From assembly GCA_044508215.1 (NCBI GenBank), contig JBIQID010000008.1, forward strand, positions 1 through 53,402: DNA of 53,402 bases, in the 5' to 3' direction. Shown piece by piece: positions 16,350 through 25,571 of the stretch (its first letter is position 1; each line of letters starts with the position of its first letter). The stretch comes from JAEZFI01 sp044508215. GTDB lineage: Bacteria > Actinomycetota > Acidimicrobiia > Acidimicrobiales > Microtrichaceae. Both the position numbers and the translations under genes were made by a program. The notes under the pieces were generated by a model. That model saw nothing but the letters and a program-made list of their open reading frames with translations, had not been told where the DNA came from and ran no database searches.

Positions 16350-17612
16350 GTGGCCCACAGCGACACCCTCCAGGCCCTCACGGGCATGCGCGACCTGCTG
16401 CCGCCCGACTCGGCCCGGTGGACCCGGCTGGTCGACGCCTTCGGAGACCACTTCGGGCGCCTCGGCTTCGGCCTGGTGCAGACCCCCGTGCTCGAGGAGC
16501 TGGCCGTCTTCCAGCGGCTGGGCGAGGGCACCGACGTGGTCACGAAGGAGATGTACGCCTTCGACGACCGCGACGGCACGCCGATCGCGCTGCGGCCCGA
16601 GTCGACCGCCGGCGTCGCCCGGGCGTTCGTCCAGCTGCACCCGCTGGTCCCGTGGAAGGTCTGGTACTTCAGCCAGCACTTCCGCCACGAGCGCCCCCAG
16701 AAGGGCCGCTACCGCCAGCACCACCAGCTGGGCGCCGAGTGCTTCGGCGTCGCCGATCCGGACCTCGACGCCGAGGTGATGGTCGGGCTGTGGGACTTCT
16801 ACCGGTCGCTGGGCCTGCGCCAGATCCGCCTGGAGGTCAACTCGATCGGTGATCCCGCCTCACGGAGCGCCTTCGCCGAGCGGTTGCGGGACTTCCTCCG
16901 GGGGCGTGCCGGCGACCTCCACCCCGACGACGCCGAGAAGGTGGAGCGGCACCCCCTGCGGGTCCTCGATTCGAAGCACGCCCAGACCCGTGCCGCGCTC
17001 GAGGGCGCGCCGACGCTGGCCGACGCGATGACGCCGGAGGCCGGGGAGCACTTCGAGCGGACCCTCGACGGGCTGCGGGCGGCGGATGTCCCGTTCGAGG
17101 TCAACGACCGGTTGGTGCGCGGCCTCGACTACTACACGCACACCGTCTTCGAGGTGGTGTCCGATGCGATCGACGCGGCCCAGTCGACGATCGGCGGCGG
17201 AGGCCGCTACGACGGCCTGGTCGAGGCGCTCGGCGGCGACCCGACGCCGGCGTTCGGGTTCGGCTCGGGCGTGGAGCGGGTGCTGCTCGCGTGCGACGCC
17301 GAGGGTGTGTTCGCGACCCCCGAGCCCGAGGTCGACGTGGCGGTGGTGGGGTTCGGCGGCGACCACCGCGACGTGCGCGACCTCGTGCGGGAGCTGCACC
17401 GGAACGGGTTCTCCGCCGTGCGTGCCTACGACCGCCGCTCGCCGAAGGCGCAGATGAAGGCTGCCGACCGCTCCGGAGCGCGCCTCGCGCTGCTGCTGGG
17501 CGACGAGGAGCGGGCCGCGGCGACCGTCACCATCCGGGACCTGCGGGGCGACGAGCCCCAGCGACAGGTGCCCCGGGCCGAACTGACCGACGAGTTGAGG
17601 AAGATCCTGTGA
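16350..17612 (+). CDS. hisS: Histidine-tRNA ligase
   Basis: 420 aa class II aminoacyl-tRNA synthetase. The N-terminal MRDLLPPDSARW is typical of HisRS. Motif 2 surrounds WYFSQHFRHERPQKGRYRQHHQLG (read in parts, about residues 110-133). The histidine-binding signature appears as LVRGLDYYTHTVFEV (about residues 255-270), and motif 3 as FGFGSGVERVLL. The C-terminal ~95 residues form the anticodon-binding domain. GTG start at 16350. The stop overlaps the proposed aspS GTG by 4 bp; adjacent hisS-aspS is a common bacterial arrangement. Confidence 0.96.
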   Translation: MAHSDTLQALTGMRDLLPPDSARWTRLVDAFGDHFGRLGFGLVQTPVLEELAVFQRLGEGTDVVTKEMYAFDDRDGTPIALRPESTAGVARAFVQLHPLVPWKVWYFSQHFRHERPQKGRYRQHHQLGAECFGVADPDLDAEVMVGLWDFYRSLGLRQIRLEVNSIGDPASRSAFAERLRDFLRGRAGDLHPDDAEKVERHPLRVLDSKHAQTRAALEGAPTLADAMTPEAGEHFERTLDGLRAADVPFEVNDRLVRGLDYYTHTVFEVVSDAIDAAQSTIGGGGRYDGLVEALGGDPTPAFGFGSGVERVLLACDAEGVFATPEPEVDVAVVGFGGDHRDVRDLVRELHRNGFSAVRAYDRRSPKAQMKAADRSGARLALLLGDEERAAATVTIRDLRGDEPQRQVPRAELTDELRKIL

Positions 17613-19438
17613 GCGACGACCGCACGACCGCCGACCGAGGGAGCAACGTGGGGCTCGACCCGTCGGCCACCGCGATGCGCACGCACCGCTGCGGCGACCT
17701 GCGGATCGAGCACGCGGGAGAGCAGGTGGCGCTCTGCGGGTGGGTGGCTGCACGGCGCGAGCACAGCCAGCACCTCGCCTTCGTCGAGCTGAGGGACCAC
17801 ACCGGGTTCGTGCAGTGCGTGGTCGACGGCGCCGCCGACCTCCGCAGCGAGTACGTCGTGCGGATCACCGGCGTGGTCCGGGCCCGCCCCGAGGGCATGG
17901 CGAACCCGCGCCTCGCAACCGGTGAGATCGAGGTGGGCGACTGCCAGGTGGAGGTCCTCTCCGCTGCCGAGCCGCCGCCCTTCCCGCTCGACGAGCGCAG
18001 CGAAGCAGACGAGAACATCCGCCTCCGGTACCGCTACCTCGACCTCCGCCGGGAGCAGATGCAGCGCAACCTGCGCGTGCGGGCGAAGGCGAACAGCGCG
18101 ATCCGCTCCTCGATGGAGGGGCAGGGCTTCGTCGAGGTCGAGACGCCGATGCTGATCGCCTCCACGCCGGAGGGCGCTCGCGACTTCGTGGTCCCGTCCC
18201 GCATGCGCCCGGGCTCGTTCTACGCGCTGCCGCAGTCGCCGCAGCTCTTCAAGCAGCTGTGCATGGTCGGGGGAGTGGACCGCTACTTCCAGATCGCCCG
18301 GTGCCTCCGCGACGAGGACCTCCGAGCGGACCGCCAGTTCGAGTTCATGCAGCTCGACGCCGAGATGAGCTTCGCCGACCAGGACGACGTGCTGGCTGCG
18401 ATCAGCGCGACCGTCTCCGACGTCGTCGCTGCGGTGAAGGGGGAGTCGGTCGGGACGATCCCGACGATGACCTGGACGGAAGCGCAGGAGCGCTTCGGCT
18501 CCGACAAGCCGGACATCCGCTTCGGGATGGAGCTGGTCGAGCTCACCGAGGTGTTCGCCTCCACGGGCTTCAACGCGTTCAAGGCGCCGTGCGTGAAGGG
18601 CATCCGTGTGCCCGAAGGTGGCTCGGCCAGCCGCAGCCGGCTCGACGACCTCACGGAGCGGGCGAAGCGCTGGGGGGCGAAGGGCCTGGTCTGGATGCGC
18701 GTGGTGGCCGACGCCGAGGTGCCCGGTGGACTGCGTCTCGACAGCCCGGTGGCGAAGTTCCTCTCGGAGGACGAGCTGGCAGCGCTCCCGGCGGCGATGG
18801 AGGCGGAGGACGGCGACCTCCTCCTCCTGGTCGCCGACGAGCGCCCCACGGTCCGCCACGTGTTGGGCCTGCTCCGCCTCGAGCTCGGCCGCCCTCCCGT
18901 GAACGAGGGCGGGCTGCGGTTCCTCTGGGTCGTCGAGTTCCCGCTGTTCGAATCGATCGACGCAGCGACCGGGCGCCCGGTCCCTGCGCACCATCCGTTC
19001 ACGATGCCGCACCCCGACGACTGGGCGATCATCGACGAGGTGCTCGCCGGCGGCGACCCGACCCGCCTGCTCGACGTGCGGTCCCAGGCCTACGACCTGG
19101 TGCTCAACGGGTGGGAGCTGGGCTCGGGCAGCGTGCGGATCCACCGCCCGGAGACGCAGCAGAAGGTCTTCGACCTGCTCGGCATCGCGCCCGACGAGGC
19201 CCAGGAGAAGTTCGGCTTCCTGCTCGATGCCTTCCGGTACGGCGCCCCGCCCCATGCCGGCTTCGCGTTCGGGATCGACCGCCTGGTCGCGCTGCTCGCC
19301 GGTGAGGAGAACATCCGCGAGGTGATCGCGTTCCCGAAGACGCAGTCGGGCTCCGACCCGCTCACGCACGCTCCCGGGCCGATCGATCCCGAGCAGCTCA
19401 CCGAGCTCGGCCTCCGGCTGCTGCCCCAGGCCACCTGA
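17609..19438 (+). CDS. aspS: Aspartate-tRNA ligase (bacterial type)
   Basis: Class II synthetase with an N-terminal OB anticodon-binding domain (ALCGWVAARREH...), catalytic motif 2 around FQIARCLRDEDLRADRQFEF and motif 3 in FGIDRLVALLAGEENIREVIAF. The internal GAD insertion identifies the bacterial type. The start is uncertain. The GTG at 17609 overlaps hisS (GTGA) and gives 609 aa. A GTG at 17648 after GAGGGAG gives 596 aa, nearer the usual length. An ATG at 17675 is also in frame, and homology begins near MRTHRCGDL. The OB-fold segment REHSQHLAF differs from the usual RRDHGG-like sequence, a position relevant to Asp/Asn tRNA discrimination. I cannot say whether it also charges tRNA-Asn. Confidence 0.95.
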   Translation: MSDDRTTADRGSNVGLDPSATAMRTHRCGDLRIEHAGEQVALCGWVAARREHSQHLAFVELRDHTGFVQCVVDGAADLRSEYVVRITGVVRARPEGMANPRLATGEIEVGDCQVEVLSAAEPPPFPLDERSEADENIRLRYRYLDLRREQMQRNLRVRAKANSAIRSSMEGQGFVEVETPMLIASTPEGARDFVVPSRMRPGSFYALPQSPQLFKQLCMVGGVDRYFQIARCLRDEDLRADRQFEFMQLDAEMSFADQDDVLAAISATVSDVVAAVKGESVGTIPTMTWTEAQERFGSDKPDIRFGMELVELTEVFASTGFNAFKAPCVKGIRVPEGGSASRSRLDDLTERAKRWGAKGLVWMRVVADAEVPGGLRLDSPVAKFLSEDELAALPAAMEAEDGDLLLLVADERPTVRHVLGLLRLELGRPPVNEGGLRFLWVVEFPLFESIDAATGRPVPAHHPFTMPHPDDWAIIDEVLAGGDPTRLLDVRSQAYDLVLNGWELGSGSVRIHRPETQQKVFDLLGIAPDEAQEKFGFLLDAFRYGAPPHAGFAFGIDRLVALLAGEENIREVIAFPKTQSGSDPLTHAPGPIDPEQLTELGLRLLPQAT

Positions 19439-19543
19439 CCCGCCGGGTCCCCCCACACCTTTTCCGTCCGGATCCGCGGGGACGGGCGGCCGGAGGACGA
19501 AGAAGGCCGAGGAACGTGGCCGAGCCGGAGCCGGCCCGCCCCA

Positions 19544-20815
19544 TCAAGAAGACAGCCACGCAGTGAAGGCGGCCACCATCCGCTCGGCGTCGACCGTGGC
19601 CATCAGCTCCCGGATCGAGTGCATCGACAGCTGCGGCATGCCGACGTCGACCGTGGCGATGCCCAGGCGTGCGGCCGTGATGGGCCCGATCGTGGACCCG
19701 CACGGCAGGTCGTTGCGGTGGGCGTACACCTGGACCGGCACGTCCGCTCGCTCGCACGCCAGCCGGAACTCCGCTGCGGTGCGATCGGTCGTGGCGTAGC
19801 GCTGGTTCACGTTCGTCTTGATGACCGGCCCGCCACCGACGAGCACCCGGTGCTCGGGGTCGTGGCGCTCGACGTGGTTGGGGTGCAACCCGTGGGCCAT
19901 GTCGGCCGAGCAGCACATCGACGCCGCCAGGGCCCGGGCGACGTCGTCACGGGTGCCGCCCCGGCCGAGCACGCTGCGTTCGATCACCCGTCCCAGCAGC
20001 GGTCCGGATGCCCCGGTGGCGCTCTCGGATCCCACCTCCTCGTGGTCGTTCAGGATCACGAGCGGCACGCGGCCCTCGTCGCCACCGCGCTCGACAGCCG
20101 CGATCAGCGCTTCGATCGCGCCGAAGCAGCTCGCCTGGTCGTCGAGCCGTGGGGCGCTGATCAGGTCCTCGTCGGGGCCGAGGAAGGTGGCGGCCACCGT
20201 GTCGTGGCACATCGCATCGAAGGCCAGGACCTCGTCGGGCGCCGCGCCCACCAGGTCGGCGACGTAGCCGCGGAAGCTCCGGTCGGGGCGAGCGAGCCCC
20301 CACACGGGCGTGAGGTGCCGGGAGGGGTCGACGCGCAGCGCGTCGTTCTGCTCGCGGTCCAGGTGGATGGCGAGGAGGGGCACCCGCAGCACCGCCCGGT
20401 CGTCGCGGAACAGCCGGTGCTCGACGCCGTCGCCCGATCGGAGGGTGGCCCGCCCCGAGATGCCGAGGTCCCGATCCAGCCACGAGCTCCGGAGCAGCCC
20501 GCCGTACGGCTCGATCGCCACCTGGTCGAAGCCGGCGACGCTGCGGTCGGGGAGCGGCTTCACCCGCAGGTTCGGCGAGTCCGTGTGGGCGCCGATGATG
20601 CGGAACCCGGCCGAGGGTGCGCACCCCTGGTCGCGCCACGCCACGAGGGCGCCGTCCAGCGCCACGAAGCGGAACCCCTCGCCCTGCCACCCCTCGGCGG
20701 GGTCGATGGAGGTCGCTCCGGCGGCGGTGAGGCGGCGGGCCGCTTCGCGCACGGCGTGGTACGGCGACGGGGAGGCGTCGATGAACGCCATCAGGTCGGC
20801 GGCGGTGTCGGTCAT
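19544..20815 (-). CDS. M18 family aminopeptidase
   Basis: 423 aa metallopeptidase of the aspartyl/leucyl aminopeptidase I family, usually cytosolic and removing N-terminal acidic or neutral residues. Metal and catalytic segments are IIGAHTDSPNLRVKP (about residues 75-89), LNDHEEVGSESATGASG and the C-terminal-third HRNDLPCGSTIGPITAARLGI with QLSMHSIRE. The N-terminal MAFIDASPSPYHAV is also typical of M18. ATG at 20815 follows GGGAGG. A TACGCT element about 50 nt upstream may be its -10 box. It is convergent with aspS and divergent from gltB. Confidence 0.93.
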   Translation of the reverse strand: MTDTAADLMAFIDASPSPYHAVREAARRLTAAGATSIDPAEGWQGEGFRFVALDGALVAWRDQGCAPSAGFRIIGAHTDSPNLRVKPLPDRSVAGFDQVAIEPYGGLLRSSWLDRDLGISGRATLRSGDGVEHRLFRDDRAVLRVPLLAIHLDREQNDALRVDPSRHLTPVWGLARPDRSFRGYVADLVGAAPDEVLAFDAMCHDTVAATFLGPDEDLISAPRLDDQASCFGAIEALIAAVERGGDEGRVPLVILNDHEEVGSESATGASGPLLGRVIERSVLGRGGTRDDVARALAASMCCSADMAHGLHPNHVERHDPEHRVLVGGGPVIKTNVNQRYATTDRTAAEFRLACERADVPVQVYAHRNDLPCGSTIGPITAARLGIATVDVGMPQLSMHSIRELMATVDAERMVAAFTAWLSS

Positions 20816-20867
20816 GCGCCCTCCCGGGTCGCGCAGGCTCGCCTGCGGTCGTCTCGGCTCCCGCAGC

Positions 20868-20873
20868 AGCGTA
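20868..20873 (-). promoter_or_regulatory. -10 element TACGCT for the M18 aminopeptidase gene
   Basis: On the minus strand, TACGCT would place transcription start near 20861. The leader of about 45 nt carries the GGGAGG ribosome-binding site. Confidence 0.35.
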
Positions 20874-20920
20874 CGCGTGACGCCTGTCGAACCGGCTCGC
20901 CACGGAGGACCCCGATGGTG

Positions 20921-20926
20921 TACGTT
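20921..20926 (+). promoter_or_regulatory. -10 element TACGTT for gltB-gltD
   Basis: TACGTT lies 76 nt before the gltB ATG, in the divergent region with the aminopeptidase gene. The resulting leader of about 70 nt includes AGGGAG before the start codon. No riboswitch fold was recognised in it. Confidence 0.35.
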
Positions 20927-21002
20927 CGACGAACCACCCCCCAGGGCCAACGTCGTCTCTGGACCGGATGTTTCGACAGACCGTGATCCAGGGAGCACGA
21001 CG

Positions 21003-24000
21003 ATGCGCCGTGACCTACCGCAGCCCCAGGGGCTCTACCACCCGGACGACGAGCACGACGCCTGTGGCGTCTCCTTCGTGGCCGACATGCACGGACGTGC
21101 CACGCACCGCATGGTGCAGCTGGCCGTCACCTCGCTGTGCAACCTCGAGCACCGGGGGGCCACCGGGGCCGAGGTGAACACCGGCGACGGCGCCGGGATC
21201 CTCGTCCAGGTCCCCGACCGGTTCCTCCGCGAGGAGAGCCGCAGCGCCGAGCGACCCTTCGAACTGCCGCCCGCCGGCCAGTACGCGGTGGGTGTCGCGT
21301 TCCTCCCGGTGGACCACACGGAGGCGGCGGTCGAGGGCGTCGAGAAGATCGCCGAGTCCGAGGGCCTCACCGTCCTCGGGTGGCGCGACGTGCCGACCCG
21401 TCCCGACGAGGCCGACCTCGGTGAGGCGTCGCGCGCCGCGATGCCGGTGTTCCGCCAGCTGTTCCTGTCGAGCCCCGAGGGGTTGGACGGGATCGAGCTC
21501 GACCGCCGCGCCTACATCGTCCGCAAGCGGGTGGAGCACGAGCTGCTCGACGAGTCGGGCGACTCGGTCGTCTACTTCCCGTCCCTCTCGAGCCGCACCC
21601 TCGTCTACAAGGGCATGCTCACCACGCCGCAGCTGCCGGCGTTCTTCCCCGACCTGAGCGACGAGCGCATGGAGTCGGCGATCTGCCTGGTCCACAGCCG
21701 GTTCAGCACCAACACCTTCCCGTCGTGGCCGCTGGCGCACCCCTACCGGTACGTGGCCCACAACGGCGAGATCAACACGGTGGCCGGCAACCAGAACTGG
21801 ATGCGTGCCCGCGAGACGCTGCTCCGCACCGAGCACCTCCCCGGCGACATCGAGCGGATCTTCCCGATCTGCACGCCCGGCGGCTCCGACACCGCCCGGT
21901 TCGACGAGGCGCTCGAGCTGCTGCACCTCGGCGGCTACGAGCTGCCCCACGCAGTGCTGATGATGATCCCCGAGGCGTGGGAGAACCACGGCGAGATGGA
22001 TCCGGCGCGGCGCGCCTTCTACCAGTTCCACTCGTGCCTGATGGAGCCGTGGGACGGTCCTGCCTCGGTGGCGTTCACCGACGGGACCGTGGTGGGCGCG
22101 GTGCTCGACCGGAACGGCCTGCGGCCCTCCCGCTACTGGGTGTGCGACGACGGCCTCGTGGTGATGGCCTCCGAGGTCGGCACGCTCGACATCGACCAGT
22201 CCACGGTGGTGCGCAAGGGCCGCCTCCAGCCGGGCCGGATGTTCCTCATCGACACGTCGCAGGGACGGATCATCGAGGACCACGAGATCAAGGACCGGCT
22301 CGCCTCGCAGCACCCGTACGGCGAGTGGCTCGACGCCAACCTCAAGCACCTCGACGACCTGCCGGCCGTGCAGCACCTGACCGAGTCGCACCTCGACACG
22401 CTGCGCGCACAGCGGACCTTCGGGTGGACCCACGAGGAGCTGAAGGTCCTGATCGACCCGATGGCGGCGACCGGGGCCGAGGCGATCGGCTCGATGGGCA
22501 CGGACACGCCGCTCGCCGTGCTGTCGCAGCGGCCACGCCTCCTGTTCGACTACTTCAGCCAGCTGTTCGCCCAGGTGACGAACCCGCCGCTCGACGCGAT
22601 CCGTGAGGAGCTCGTCACATCGATCTCGAAGGTGATCGGGCCGGAGGGCAACCTGTTGGACCCGACGCCGGAGAGCTGCCGGCTCCTCCAGATCCCGCGG
22701 CCGGTGCTCGACAACGACGAGCTGGAGAAGCTCCGCCACGTGTCCGAGGCCGGCTTCGGCTGGGAGGCCCGGACCCTGCACTGCCTCTACCCGGTTGCCG
22801 ACGGTGGCGACGGGCTGCGCCGGGCGATCCGACGGATCTGCGACGAGGCGTCCGACGCCATCGCCGACGGCGTCACGCTCCTGGTCCTCTCCGACACCGG
22901 CTCCACCGATCGGCTCGCTCCGATCCCGTCGCTGCTCGCCACGGCGGCGGTCCACCACCACCTGGTCCGTGAGAAGTCGCGCACGAAGGTCGGCGTGGTG
23001 GTGGAGACCGGCGAGGCCCGCGAGGTCCACCACTTCGCCCTGCTGCTGGGATTCGGTGCCGCGGCGATCAACCCGTACCTGGCGTTCGACTCGATCGAGA
23101 GCCGGATCCGCAGCGGAGCCCTCCCGGGGGTCGACTTCGCGACTGCGACCAAGAACTACATCAAGGCGGCCAGCAAGGGCGTCCTCAAGGTGATGTCGAA
23201 GATGGGCATCTCCACCGTGGCGTCGTACACCGGCGCGCAGATCTTCGAGGCCATCGGGCTCGGGGGCGAGGTGGTCGACGAGTACTTCACCGGCACCACC
23301 AGCCGCCTGGGCGGCGTGGGCCTCGACGAGCTGGCCGAGGAGGTGCGCCGCCGACACGCGACCGCCTACCCGTCGCGGCCGGAGGAGCGCTCGCACCGCG
23401 AGCTCGAGGCCGGGGGCGAGTACCAGTGGCGACGCGAGGGTGAGGTCCACCTCTTCAACCCCGAGACGGTCTTCAAGCTGCAGCACGCCACGCGGACCGG
23501 CCGCTACGAGATCTTCAAGGAGTACACCCGACTGGTGGACGGCCTGGCCGCCGAAGGCTCCACGCTGCGCGGCCTGTTCCGCTTCCAGAGCGATCGTCCA
23601 CCGGTGCCGATCGAGGAGGTCGAGCCGGCCAGCGAGATCGTGAAGCGCTTCAGCACGGGCGCGATGAGCTACGGATCGATCTCGGCCGAGGCACACGAGA
23701 CCCTCGCGATCGCCATGAACCGGCTGGGCGGCAAGTCGAACACCGGCGAGGGCGGCGAGGACCCCGAGCGCCTGTACGACCCGGAGCGGCGCAGCTCCAT
23801 CAAGCAGGTCGCCTCCGGCCGCTTCGGCGTCACGTCGGAGTACCTGACGAACGCCGACGACATCCAGATCAAGATGGCGCAGGGCGCCAAGCCCGGCGAG
23901 GGCGGCCAGCTGCCGGGGCACAAGGTGTACCCGTGGATCGCCGCCACACGGCACTCCACGCCGGGCGTGGGCCTCATCAGCCCGCCGCCGCACCACGACA

Positions 24001-25568
24001 TCTACTCGATCGAGGACCTGGCGCAGCTGATCCACGACCTCAAGAACTCGAACCCCGTCGCTCGGATCCACGTGAAGCTCGTGGCCGAGGTCGGGGTGGG
24101 GACGGTCGCGGCCGGCGTCGCCAAGGCGAAGAGCGACGTGGTGCTGATCTCCGGCCACGACGGCGGCACCGGGGCATCCCCGCTGACGTCGCTGAAGCAC
24201 GCCGGTGCGCCGTGGGAGCTGGGCCTCGCCGAGACCCAGCAGACGCTCCTGCTCAACGGGCTCCGTGACCGGATCGTGGTGCAGGCCGACGGCCAGATGA
24301 AGACCGGCCGGGACGTGGTCATCGCTGCCCTCCTCGGAGCCGAGGAGTTCGGCTTCGCCACGGCGCCGCTCGTGGTGTCGGGCTGCGTGATGATGCGGGT
24401 CTGCCACCTCGACACGTGCCCGGTGGGCATCGCCACGCAGAACCCCGAGCTGCGCAAGCGGTTCACGGGCAAGCCCCGCTTCGTCGAGAACTTCATGCTC
24501 TTCATCGCCGAGGAGGTGCGCGAGCTGCTCGCTGAGCTGGGCTTCCGCACCCTCGAGGAGGCGGTGGGCCACGCCGAGGTGCTCGACACGTCCGCTGCCG
24601 TGGAGCACTGGAAGGCGAGCGGCCTCGACCTCACGCCGATCCTGCACGTGCCGGAGGTGCCCGAGGACCAGGCGCGCCACCAGGTGAGGGTGCAGGACCA
24701 CGGGCTCGACCGGGCCCTCGACCGCGAGCTGATCGCCCAGGCGGCGCCCGCGCTGGAACGGGGGGAGGCGGTCCACATCGTCACCCCTGTCCGCAACGTG
24801 AACCGCACCGTGGGCACGATGCTGGGCCACGAGGTGACCAAGCGCTACGGCGGAGCCGGGCTGCCCGACGGGACGATCACCGTCGACCTCTCGGGCTCGG
24901 CCGGCAACAGCTTCGGGGCGTTCCTCCCGAAGGGTGTCACGCTGCAGCTCGAAGGCGACGCGAACGACTACGTGGGCAAGGGCCTGTCGGGCGGCCGGAT
25001 CGTGATCCGCCCGCCGAAGGACGCCAACTTCGCTGCCGAGGACAACATCGTGGCCGGCAACGTGATCGGCTACGGCGCCACCAGCGGCGAGCTGTTCATC
25101 CGGGGCGTCGTGGGCGAGCGCTTCCTGGTGCGCAACTCGGGCGCTATGGCGGTCGTCGAGGGCGTCGGCGACCACGCCTGCGAGTACATGACCGGCGGGC
25201 GGGCGGTGGTGCTCGGCCAGACCGGGCGGAACTTCGCTGCGGGGATGTCCGGCGGCGTCGCGTACGTGCGTGACGTCGACGGCAACCTCGACCGGCGGGT
25301 CAACCGGGAGATGGTGGCCCTCGAACCGCTGACCGAGGAGGACCTCGACGTGGTGTTCGAGCTGGTCGAGCGGCACGTCGCCGCCACCGGCAGCTCGCTC
25401 GGGCGCAAGGTCCTCGCCGGCTGGCGCTACGAGTCGGCGATGTTCGTGAAGGTGATGCCGGTGGACTACCGGCGGGTCCTCGAGGCGATCGCTGCCGCCG
25501 AGGCCAACGGCGACGACGTGGAGCAGGCCGTGATGGTGGCGGCCCGCGCGACTGCAGGGAAGGGCTGA
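21003..25568 (+). CDS. gltB: Glutamate synthase large subunit
   Basis: 1521 aa NADPH-type GOGAT alpha subunit. It hydrolyses glutamine and channels ammonia to 2-oxoglutarate, giving glutamate. Cys21 in DACGVSF would become the N-terminal nucleophile of the type II amidotransferase domain after propeptide removal. The FMN-binding synthase barrel contains SAEAHETLAIAMNRLGGKSNTGEGGEDPERL (read in parts, about residues 898-930) and LISGHDGGTGASPLTSLKHAG. The 3Fe-4S cysteines lie in CVMMRVCHLDTCPVGIATQ near residue 1127. The GXGXG-rich beta-helix domain occupies the C-terminal ~250 residues. ATG at 21003 with AGGGAG upstream. gltD follows after 3 bases. Confidence 0.97.
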   Translation: MRRDLPQPQGLYHPDDEHDACGVSFVADMHGRATHRMVQLAVTSLCNLEHRGATGAEVNTGDGAGILVQVPDRFLREESRSAERPFELPPAGQYAVGVAFLPVDHTEAAVEGVEKIAESEGLTVLGWRDVPTRPDEADLGEASRAAMPVFRQLFLSSPEGLDGIELDRRAYIVRKRVEHELLDESGDSVVYFPSLSSRTLVYKGMLTTPQLPAFFPDLSDERMESAICLVHSRFSTNTFPSWPLAHPYRYVAHNGEINTVAGNQNWMRARETLLRTEHLPGDIERIFPICTPGGSDTARFDEALELLHLGGYELPHAVLMMIPEAWENHGEMDPARRAFYQFHSCLMEPWDGPASVAFTDGTVVGAVLDRNGLRPSRYWVCDDGLVVMASEVGTLDIDQSTVVRKGRLQPGRMFLIDTSQGRIIEDHEIKDRLASQHPYGEWLDANLKHLDDLPAVQHLTESHLDTLRAQRTFGWTHEELKVLIDPMAATGAEAIGSMGTDTPLAVLSQRPRLLFDYFSQLFAQVTNPPLDAIREELVTSISKVIGPEGNLLDPTPESCRLLQIPRPVLDNDELEKLRHVSEAGFGWEARTLHCLYPVADGGDGLRRAIRRICDEASDAIADGVTLLVLSDTGSTDRLAPIPSLLATAAVHHHLVREKSRTKVGVVVETGEAREVHHFALLLGFGAAAINPYLAFDSIESRIRSGALPGVDFATATKNYIKAASKGVLKVMSKMGISTVASYTGAQIFEAIGLGGEVVDEYFTGTTSRLGGVGLDELAEEVRRRHATAYPSRPEERSHRELEAGGEYQWRREGEVHLFNPETVFKLQHATRTGRYEIFKEYTRLVDGLAAEGSTLRGLFRFQSDRPPVPIEEVEPASEIVKRFSTGAMSYGSISAEAHETLAIAMNRLGGKSNTGEGGEDPERLYDPERRSSIKQVASGRFGVTSEYLTNADDIQIKMAQGAKPGEGGQLPGHKVYPWIAATRHSTPGVGLISPPPHHDIYSIEDLAQLIHDLKNSNPVARIHVKLVAEVGVGTVAAGVAKAKSDVVLISGHDGGTGASPLTSLKHAGAPWELGLAETQQTLLLNGLRDRIVVQADGQMKTGRDVVIAALLGAEEFGFATAPLVVSGCVMMRVCHLDTCPVGIATQNPELRKRFTGKPRFVENFMLFIAEEVRELLAELGFRTLEEAVGHAEVLDTSAAVEHWKASGLDLTPILHVPEVPEDQARHQVRVQDHGLDRALDRELIAQAAPALERGEAVHIVTPVRNVNRTVGTMLGHEVTKRYGGAGLPDGTITVDLSGSAGNSFGAFLPKGVTLQLEGDANDYVGKGLSGGRIVIRPPKDANFAAEDNIVAGNVIGYGATSGELFIRGVVGERFLVRNSGAMAVVEGVGDHACEYMTGGRAVVLGQTGRNFAAGMSGGVAYVRDVDGNLDRRVNREMVALEPLTEEDLDVVFELVERHVAATGSSLGRKVLAGWRYESAMFVKVMPVDYRRVLEAIAAAEANGDDVEQAVMVAARATAGKG

Positions 25569-25571
25569 ACG

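Noticed and set aside
19439..19543. Possible intrinsic terminator between aspS and the aminopeptidase gene (CCGTCC ... GGACGG)
   Set aside because: The stem is only 6 bp, and the nearby T-run is on the wrong side for either strand.
20927..21002. Riboswitch or glutamine-responsive leader before gltB
   Set aside because: No recognisable conserved core or strong stem arrangement was seen in the roughly 70-nt leader.
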